From: Acidimicrobiales bacterium
GTDB lineage: Bacteria > Actinomycetota > Acidimicrobiia > Acidimicrobiales > SZUA-35
Reading direction: 5' to 3'
DNA length: 64,000 bases
Assembly: GCA_041394265.1 (NCBI GenBank)
Contig: JAWKIO010000005.1
Span: 4,712,001 to 4,776,000, forward strand
Part shown: positions 58,945 to 64,000 of the stretch, piece by piece
Layout of the letters: every line of letters starts with the position of its first letter
Numbering within the stretch: position 1 is the stretch's first letter
Position numbers and translations under genes: made by a program
Notes under the pieces: model-generated
What the model was told of the DNA's origin: nothing
Seen by the model: the letters and a program-made list of their open reading frames with translations, nothing else
The model's database searches: none

Positions 58945-59332
58945 GAGCCTCCCGTCGGCACGAAGCGCTCGATCGGGAGCGCTTCGGACGAGGTCAGGCG
59001 GCATAGTGCTCCGAATCGGGCGAATTGCTTGGATTCCATGCATTGGTGCCGATGGGGGCTACACTCTCCACAACCGTCGATCGCATGGCTCTCAGAGTGG
59101 TGCGATTCGCCTCCTCCAGACCAGGTGTTCTGTCTGCAGGAGCGCCGCCTTTCGCGAGGCCCTGCGCGGTGTCACACCAACGACGAGCGGTCAGCGGCGG
59201 GCGCTTCGTGACTTTCGAGTTGCGAGACACCCGACTGGGCCGGTCGATGTCAACCGTCTGAGAACGGAGCCTTCCATCTCCTCGCCATCTTCTCCTCTCT
59301 CGCCGTCGCAGCTGGGCGACTTCGAGCACCTC
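58945..59332. other. 388-nt region between the metal hydrolase and SNF2 genes
   Basis: It holds an inverted repeat near the metal-hydrolase start (58961-58986) and TACACT at about 59078, which might be a promoter element for the SNF2 gene. Short open frames exist but do not show coding character. Confidence 0.4.
58961..58986. promoter_or_regulatory. perfect inverted repeat, 10-bp arms, in the metal-hydrolase leader
   Basis: CGAAGCGCTC (58961-58970) and GAGCGCTTCG (58977-58986) are exact reverse complements with a 6-nt spacer. It begins 17 nt upstream of the start codon at 58944, right for an operator or a leader hairpin. Confidence 0.55.
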
Positions 59333-62300
59333 GTGCAGCGCCATCTCGATGGCCGTGTCGACGCCGAGGGACGTTCGATGTTGGAGCGTCACCACGACGC
59401 ATGGGTGCGCGTCCTCCTCCGCATGCTCGACGACGCCGAGGTGGCCTACGACGACGCTCGCGACGCCATTCACGGGCCGGAGCGTGCGATGGTGCTGGCC
59501 GACCTCCAATCCGAGATCGATGCGATCGATGAGCAGCTGACCGAGCTGGTCGGACCGGCCAAGCCGCTCAACGCCCCGCCAGCGTCGGCATCGGCCGCTG
59601 GTGCTCCTGCCGCCCCGTTGGCGCTCGATCTCGACCCGGGGAGCACACAACTCCACCTGTCGTGGATCCCGGGCCGCATCGTGGCCTGGACCGGTGGCTA
59701 CCTCGCCCCGAGCGATGACACCGATGGCGTGATCGCACGCCTGGTCGCCTCTGGCGCCTCGGCCACCGTGTGGGAGCCGCACACCGGCGCCAAACTGCCC
59801 GATGGGGGCAAGGCCGATGCCGTGAGCGCCCCACTCGAGGCGGTGCTCGGTTGGCTCGTGTCGTTGCGGATGTCGCACGACGATCCCGACATCGGGACCT
59901 CGGCCACCTGGCTGGGCATGATCGGCTCGTTGGCGGTCCAGCTCGTCGCCCAGGGCCGAATGATTCCCAAGCTCAAGAAGATCGGTCGGGCCGAGGGCGA
60001 GGGCAAGTCCAACAACGACGACCGCTCGAGCTTCGCCGTCCACTGGGCCCCAGCGCTCATGGAACCCGACGACATCGTCGCCCTCTCGAACGCCCTGCCG
60101 CTCGCCGTCACGGTCTTCCGCAATCGGCAGGACGCCCGGGCGTTCAGCCAGGCGGTGCTGGCCGACATTGTCGACGTGATCGTCTCCGCCGGCGCTCGCC
60201 GGCTCGAGGTCCCGGCGGCGCCACCTGAGCCGCGCACCAAGCCCGAGGTCGCCGAAGCGTTCCTCGGCCACATCAATGGCGAGCCGTTCGATGCGCCGAG
60301 CCGCGCCGGTGCCGAGCTCGGCCGACGCCTCGACCAATGGTCGCGTGCCATCTCCGGTGCGGCCAACGTCAAGCTCGTGCTCGTGCTCGAGGAGCCCGAC
60401 AGCGCTGGTGCCTGGCACCTACGGGTCATGGCGCCGGGAACCGGTTCGTCGCTCGAACCGGTCGAGTCGGCCATGGTCAACTCCTCGAACACCAAGCGCA
60501 AAGAGGTCAAGGACCAGCTCGCTCGGCTCGAGACGCTCTATCCGGTGCTGTTGCGCCCGGGTGGCCGTCGCCGCGGCGAGGTCGTGCTCAGCCAGGACGA
60601 AGCCTGGCAACTCATGAGTTCGATCGGTGACACCCTCACCGCTGCCGGCTTCGAGGTCCGGGCGCCGCAGCTGTCGCGCAAGCGGAGCACCCCGGCGCTG
60701 CGCCTCACTTCCGAAGAGGCCCAGGAATCGGTGGTCGGCGCCCGCCAGCTGGCGAACGTCCGGTGGTCGGTGGTCTTCGACGATGTCGAACTCACCGCCG
60801 CCGAGATTCAGCGCCTTGCCGCCCAGGCTCGCCCGCTCGTGCAGTCCAACGGCCGGTGGATCGAACTCGACAAGGTCGATCTCGCCGATGCCGCTCGTGC
60901 CCTGGCCGAGCGGGCCGACGCCACCAAGCTCACCGGCGCCGACATGCTCCGCCATGCGCTCGGCCTGGAAGGCTCGCCGTTGCTCGGCGGCATCACCGTC
61001 GCCGGCGAGGGCTGGGCCGCCGATCTGCTGCGCAGCGCGGCCTCGGTGCCCGACGACCTCCCCACCCAGCCCGAGGGCTTCAAGGGTGAGCTTCGCCACT
61101 ATCAGGCCGAGGCGTTGGCCTGGCTGGGCTTCCTCGACACCGCCGGCCTCGGTGGCTGTCTTGCCCTCGACATGGGGCTCGGCAAGACGCCAACCATGCT
61201 GGCTCACCTGCGCCGCTCGGTCGGCAGCGGCCCGGCACTCGTCATCGCTCCGCCGGCCGTGGTCGGCAACTGGGCCTCGGAAACCCGCAAGTTCGTGCCC
61301 GACCTGCGGGTGATCGTCCATCACGGCCCGAACCGAGCCGAGGGCCGCGAGATCGCCAAGCTCGGCGAGCGGGCCGATGTCGTGATCACCACCTACGGCA
61401 CGGCCGTCCGCGATGCCGACGACCTGGCGAAGATCGAGTGGGGCAAGACCGTGCTCGACGAGGCCCAGGCGATCAAGAACGCCACCAGCGAAACGGCACA
61501 GGTGCTGCGCACCATCCCGGCTCGCAGCCGGATCGCCCTCACCGGCACCCCAATCGAGAACGGGCTCGGCGACCTGTGGTCGATCATGGACTACACCAAT
61601 CCTGGATTGGTCGGAAACCGGGCCCAGTTCATCTCGCAGCTGTCACCGACCGGTGCCAGTACCGATGGCGCCGAGGGTGCGTTGCGAGCGTTGAACGGGA
61701 TCCTCGTGTTCCGTCGGACGAAGGCCGAGCCGGCCATCGCCGCCGAGCTTCCGGACCGCATCGACGAACTCGATCACTGTTCGATGACTCCCGAGCAGAT
61801 CGGTCTGTATCAGGCCGTTCTGGACACGCTCATCAAGGATCAGGCCGAGGAAGGTACCGACCGGAAGAAGGGCGCCGTCCTCGCTGCCATCACGGCGCTC
61901 AAGCAGATCTGCAACCACCCGTCGGCCTACCGCGACGACGGCGGTCCGCTCGAGGGTCGGTCGGGCAAGCTGGCCCGACTCAACGAGATCGTCGACAACG
62001 TGTTCGCGTCGGGCGAGCGGGTGCTGATCTTCACCCACTTCGCGTCGTGGGGCGTGAAGCTGGCCGAGTACCTGACCAACCGCACCGGTCTCCCGATCGC
62101 CTGCTACCACGGCGGTCTGGCCCGCGGCGCCCGTGACACCCTCGTGAGCGAGTTCCAGAAGGGCAAGGGCGCCGGCGCCATGGTGCTGTCGCTCAAGGCC
62201 GGCGGCACCGGCCTCAACCTGACCGCCGCCAACCACGTCGTGCTCTACGACCGGTGGTGGAACCCGGCGGTCGAAGATCAGGCTCGCGACCGCGTGTGGC

Positions 62301-62608
62301 GCATCGGCCAGCTAAACACCGTCATCGCCCACCGACTGGTGTGCCCGGGCACGGTCGACGAGCGAGTCGAAGAAGTCGTGGCCGGCAAGCGGCAGATTGC
62401 CGACATGGTGCTGCCGAAGTCGTCCTCGATCGACGACCTCGATGCCGCCCAGCTCCAAGCGGCGCTGGGCATCGACGAGTCGCTGTTGTTGACCGTCGAC
62501 GAGTACGACACCGTCCACGAGGGCTCCGGGGGCGAGGACGCCGCGGCTTCGGGCCCAACGCCCGATGTCGAGAGTCACGATGACCAGCGAGAGGCGGTGA
62601 CCGTATGA
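59333..62608 (+). CDS. SNF2-family DEAD/DEAH box ATPase
   Basis: A protein of about 1091 residues. The N-terminal about 570 residues are the SNF2 helicase-associated region of bacterial type (PKLKKIGRAEGEGKSNND; ALRLTSEEAQESVVGARQLANVRWSVVFDDVELTAAE). The motor follows: ALDMGLGKTPTML (Walker A, about 611), LDEAQAIKNA (motif II, about 708), ALTGTPIENGLGDLWS (III), ALKQICNHPSAYR, then the C-terminal lobe with LIFTHFASWG, LSLKAGGTGLNLTAANHVV and DRVWRIGQ. It likely remodels nucleoprotein complexes such as stalled RNA polymerase (RapA-like). GTG 59333 keeps coding-like sequence; ATG 59378 has a better ribosome site (GAGGGA) and is an alternative. Confidence 0.9.
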   Translation: MQRHLDGRVDAEGRSMLERHHDAWVRVLLRMLDDAEVAYDDARDAIHGPERAMVLADLQSEIDAIDEQLTELVGPAKPLNAPPASASAAGAPAAPLALDLDPGSTQLHLSWIPGRIVAWTGGYLAPSDDTDGVIARLVASGASATVWEPHTGAKLPDGGKADAVSAPLEAVLGWLVSLRMSHDDPDIGTSATWLGMIGSLAVQLVAQGRMIPKLKKIGRAEGEGKSNNDDRSSFAVHWAPALMEPDDIVALSNALPLAVTVFRNRQDARAFSQAVLADIVDVIVSAGARRLEVPAAPPEPRTKPEVAEAFLGHINGEPFDAPSRAGAELGRRLDQWSRAISGAANVKLVLVLEEPDSAGAWHLRVMAPGTGSSLEPVESAMVNSSNTKRKEVKDQLARLETLYPVLLRPGGRRRGEVVLSQDEAWQLMSSIGDTLTAAGFEVRAPQLSRKRSTPALRLTSEEAQESVVGARQLANVRWSVVFDDVELTAAEIQRLAAQARPLVQSNGRWIELDKVDLADAARALAERADATKLTGADMLRHALGLEGSPLLGGITVAGEGWAADLLRSAASVPDDLPTQPEGFKGELRHYQAEALAWLGFLDTAGLGGCLALDMGLGKTPTMLAHLRRSVGSGPALVIAPPAVVGNWASETRKFVPDLRVIVHHGPNRAEGREIAKLGERADVVITTYGTAVRDADDLAKIEWGKTVLDEAQAIKNATSETAQVLRTIPARSRIALTGTPIENGLGDLWSIMDYTNPGLVGNRAQFISQLSPTGASTDGAEGALRALNGILVFRRTKAEPAIAAELPDRIDELDHCSMTPEQIGLYQAVLDTLIKDQAEEGTDRKKGAVLAAITALKQICNHPSAYRDDGGPLEGRSGKLARLNEIVDNVFASGERVLIFTHFASWGVKLAEYLTNRTGLPIACYHGGLARGARDTLVSEFQKGKGAGAMVLSLKAGGTGLNLTAANHVVLYDRWWNPAVEDQARDRVWRIGQLNTVIAHRLVCPGTVDERVEEVVAGKRQIADMVLPKSSSIDDLDAAQLQAALGIDESLLLTVDEYDTVHEGSGGEDAAASGPTPDVESHDDQREAVTV

Positions 62609-62916
62609 GCGATCAGCAGCGAGTCGCCGAGGGTGGCTCCAAGTCGAGCCGCAAGAAGCGTCGCAGGAAGAACCGCCAGAATCAGGCCAAGCAGATCACC
62701 CAGTTCTGGGGTGCACCCGACGACCTACCGGCTCCGGCCGAGACCGTGCGGATCACCAAGGAACCGGCAGCCGTCATCCGTTCGATCGGGCGCCCCCCGC
62801 TACCCGGCCAAGAGACCATCGCCGAGCACTACTTCGCCGCCGTCTACGAGCGAGCCGTCAGCCTGTCGAGCGCGCTCGCCGCGGCCGCCGATCTGATCGA
62901 TCCCGACGACCTGTAG
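62605..62916 (+). CDS. small basic protein co-transcribed with the SNF2 ATPase
   Basis: A 103-residue protein whose ATG overlaps the SNF2 stop (ATGA). The N-terminus is strongly basic (SSRKKRRRKNRQNQAKQ, about 14-30), followed by ITQFWG, a Pro-rich middle (RPPLPGQETIAEHYFAAVYERA) and a helical C-terminus. It looks like a nucleic-acid-binding tail with a short interaction module. It probably assists the ATPase; no domain is recognised. Confidence 0.75.
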   Translation: MSDQQRVAEGGSKSSRKKRRRKNRQNQAKQITQFWGAPDDLPAPAETVRITKEPAAVIRSIGRPPLPGQETIAEHYFAAVYERAVSLSSALAAAADLIDPDDL

Positions 62917-62920
62917 ACCC

Positions 62921-63787
62921 TCAGGCCGACGGCACCAGCACCGGTGCACCGGCACCGATCGTGGTGCGGTGGAGGAGCCGGTCGTAGCCGTCGTAGCCGG
63001 CTGTCGCCCGGTGCAACACCGAACGGTTGTCCCACATCACCAGCATGTTCGGCTCCCACACGTGCCGGTACTGGAACGGCTCCGAGGTCTGGTAGGCATA
63101 GAGCTCGCCGAGCAACGACCGAGCCTCGGCGTCGTCCATGCCCTCGATCCCGATGATGTAGCCGAGGCAGCTGAAGATGCCGAGGCAGCCGGTTTCTGGG
63201 TGCTCGCGGATGATCGGATGGGTGTGGGTGGCCATCGCCGCGCCCGAAGGGCGGATCGCCATCGACCGACCCGCCTTCTGGTCGGCCTCGCCGTAGGTGC
63301 CGCTCGGTGCGTAGCCGCCACGGGCGGAGTGCACGGCGATCTTTCCTTCGAGACGCTGCCGCAGCTCGACGGGCATCCGCTCGAGTGCGAGATGCTGATT
63401 GGCATAGAGCGTGTCGCCGCCGGTGGGCGGGATCGTGACCGCCATCAAGCAGGTGCCCTGCGGCGGATGCACCTGGAAGCTCCAGTCGCTGTGCCAGTTC
63501 TCGGCGAACAGGGGAGCCGTCTCATCGGCTCGACGCTCGACTGCGATGATGTGCTCCCGACCCTCGATCGGCCCGATGTAGGGGTCGTCGCCGAACGGGC
63601 CGAAGTGGAGGGTGAAGCGCTCGAGGTCGTCGTCGTCGATCGACTGGTCGGGGAACGCCACCACATGGTGCTCCAGCCAGGCGGCTCGGATCGCGGCGAC
63701 CGTGGCTTGATCGAGCGGCTGTGACAGGTCGACGCCTCGAATCGTGGCGCCGCACGCCTGCCCGGACGGAATGATCTCGATGGCCAT
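62921..63787 (-). CDS. TauD/TfdA family Fe(II)/2-oxoglutarate dioxygenase
   Basis: A 288-residue dioxygenase: MAIEIIPSGQACGATIRGVDLSQPLD at the N-terminus, NWHSDWSFQVHPPQGTCLMA with the H-x-D ligands (about 94-96), GGDTLYANQHLALERMP, and LVMWDNRSVLHRATAGYDGYDRLLHRTTI with the distal His and the 2-oxoglutarate Arg. All catalytic residues are present. Substrates in the family include taurine, sulfonates and 2,4-D; none is indicated here. ATG 63787 has TAGCGT 7 nt upstream. It converges with the SNF2-partner gene, 4 nt apart. Confidence 0.92.
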   Translation of the reverse strand: MAIEIIPSGQACGATIRGVDLSQPLDQATVAAIRAAWLEHHVVAFPDQSIDDDDLERFTLHFGPFGDDPYIGPIEGREHIIAVERRADETAPLFAENWHSDWSFQVHPPQGTCLMAVTIPPTGGDTLYANQHLALERMPVELRQRLEGKIAVHSARGGYAPSGTYGEADQKAGRSMAIRPSGAAMATHTHPIIREHPETGCLGIFSCLGYIIGIEGMDDAEARSLLGELYAYQTSEPFQYRHVWEPNMLVMWDNRSVLHRATAGYDGYDRLLHRTTIGAGAPVLVPSA

Positions 63788-63794
63788 GGCTACG

Positions 63795-63800
63795 ACGCTA
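63795..63800 (-). promoter_or_regulatory. -10 box (TAGCGT) of the TauD gene
   Basis: TAGCGT on the minus strand ends 7 nt before the ATG at 63787. The same hexamer precedes the Bcr/CflA gene. Confidence 0.45.
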
Positions 63801-63837
63801 CGTTCGCGCCTGCGGCCGGACAAGTCCCTCGATGCCG

Positions 63838-64000
63838 TCAGTCGCCGACCTGGGCGTCGATGGCTTCCCGGAGCAGGTCGGCGTGTCCCACGTGGCGGGC
63901 GTACTCCTCGATCATGTGCACCAGGATCCATCGCAGGTTGACGCCCTCGCCCTGTGGTCCCCGACCCACGGCGTCGAGACCGGCGCCATGCGCCGCCGCC
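63838..64000 (-). CDS. DinB/DUF664 family protein, C-terminal part (runs off the window)
   Basis: The last about 53 codons of a protein whose beginning lies outside the window. The visible end reads NLRWILVHMIEEYARHVGHAD followed by LLREAIDAQVGD and a stop. The W-x-L-x-HMIEEYARHxGHADLLRE pattern, with two His spaced as metal ligands, is the C-terminal signature of actinobacterial DUF664 (DinB-like, mycothiol-dependent type) proteins. The start and other metal residues cannot be checked. Confidence 0.82.
   Translation of the reverse strand, partial: AAAHGAGLDAVGRGPQGEGVNLRWILVHMIEEYARHVGHADLLREAIDAQVGD

Noticed and set aside
59025..59261. Possible small gene between the metal hydrolase and SNF2
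   Set aside because: 78 codons with weak codon bias, no ribosome site and no motif; it runs up to the SNF2 N-terminus.
1..64000. tRNA, rRNA, CRISPR arrays, transposases, prophage genes
   Set aside because: No cloverleaf with a CCA-ready stem, no rRNA-like stretch, no regularly spaced repeats with spacers and no transposase motifs were seen; a proper tRNA scan could not be run.

Overview
The window is high-GC DNA from an actinobacterium, most likely an uncultured or little-studied member of the Acidimicrobiia (an inference from gene content, not from a marker gene). The evidence is: F420-linked families (two luciferase-like monooxygenases and a PPOX-class protein), an LprG-type lipoprotein paired with a P55-type MFS pump, a HelD-type RNA polymerase ATPase, GTG/TTG starts, tightly packed operons with 4-nt ATGA/GTGA overlaps, and many genes with a TAnnnT -10 box 6-8 nt before the start codon, which points to leaderless mRNAs. 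I see no rRNA, tRNA, CRISPR array, phage or insertion sequence; it reads as ordinary chromosomal core and accessory metabolism.

Layout. 1-6.2 kb: partial chemoreceptor, DHA2 transporter with a PhyH-type dioxygenase, then a proline-racemase-family / EamA exporter / dihydroorotase operon. 6.3-9.9 kb: SulP anion transporter, VOC protein and alpha/beta hydrolase. 9.9-12.7 kb: SPFH / zinc-ribbon / small membrane protein cluster resembling the Bacillus ydjGHI membrane-stress genes. 12.8-17.6 kb: PEP-mutase/isocitrate-lyase family enzyme with an acyl-CoA synthetase, a divergent TetR regulator, MarR and a luciferase-like oxidoreductase. 17.6-20 kb: a HelD-like ATPase split into two overlapping genes. 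20-25.3 kb: 2-oxoglutarate oxygenase, acyl-CoA synthetase, PPOX protein, SMP-30 lactonase, second luciferase-like protein. 25.4-32.7 kb: HU protein with a peculiar 3' repeat array, cupin, soluble PAS chemoreceptor, an ECF42-type sigma factor with its DGPF partner, LspA, a VanY-like peptidase and a RimK-RCK_C fusion. 32.7-42.3 kb: Bcr/CflA transporter, lprG and its MFS partner, pirin, HrpA helicase, class III CoA-transferase.

42.4-46 kb is a copper/respiration module: PCuAC chaperone with a Met/Asp/Ser insert, cytochrome c, SCO1, cupredoxin and a His-rich membrane protein. It is followed by an ECF sigma factor and a secreted propeller-Fn3 protein. 48-52 kb is a complete osmoprotectant-type ABC importer. 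52.3-55.6 kb is a DUF1800/DUF1501 export pair with DUF4214 repeats. 55.7-64 kb holds a second SMP-30 protein, a degenerate Nudix protein, an enoyl-CoA hydratase, a membrane-associated metal hydrolase, a large SNF2 ATPase with a small basic partner, a TauD-type dioxygenase and a partial DinB/DUF664 gene.

The most unusual signals are the split HelD gene, with its break in an acidic loop just before the DEAQD motif; three unrelated genes whose 3' ends, stop codon included, are tandemly repeated; the consistent leaderless-promoter pattern; and three convergent gene pairs that share one TGATCA hexamer as both stop codons.
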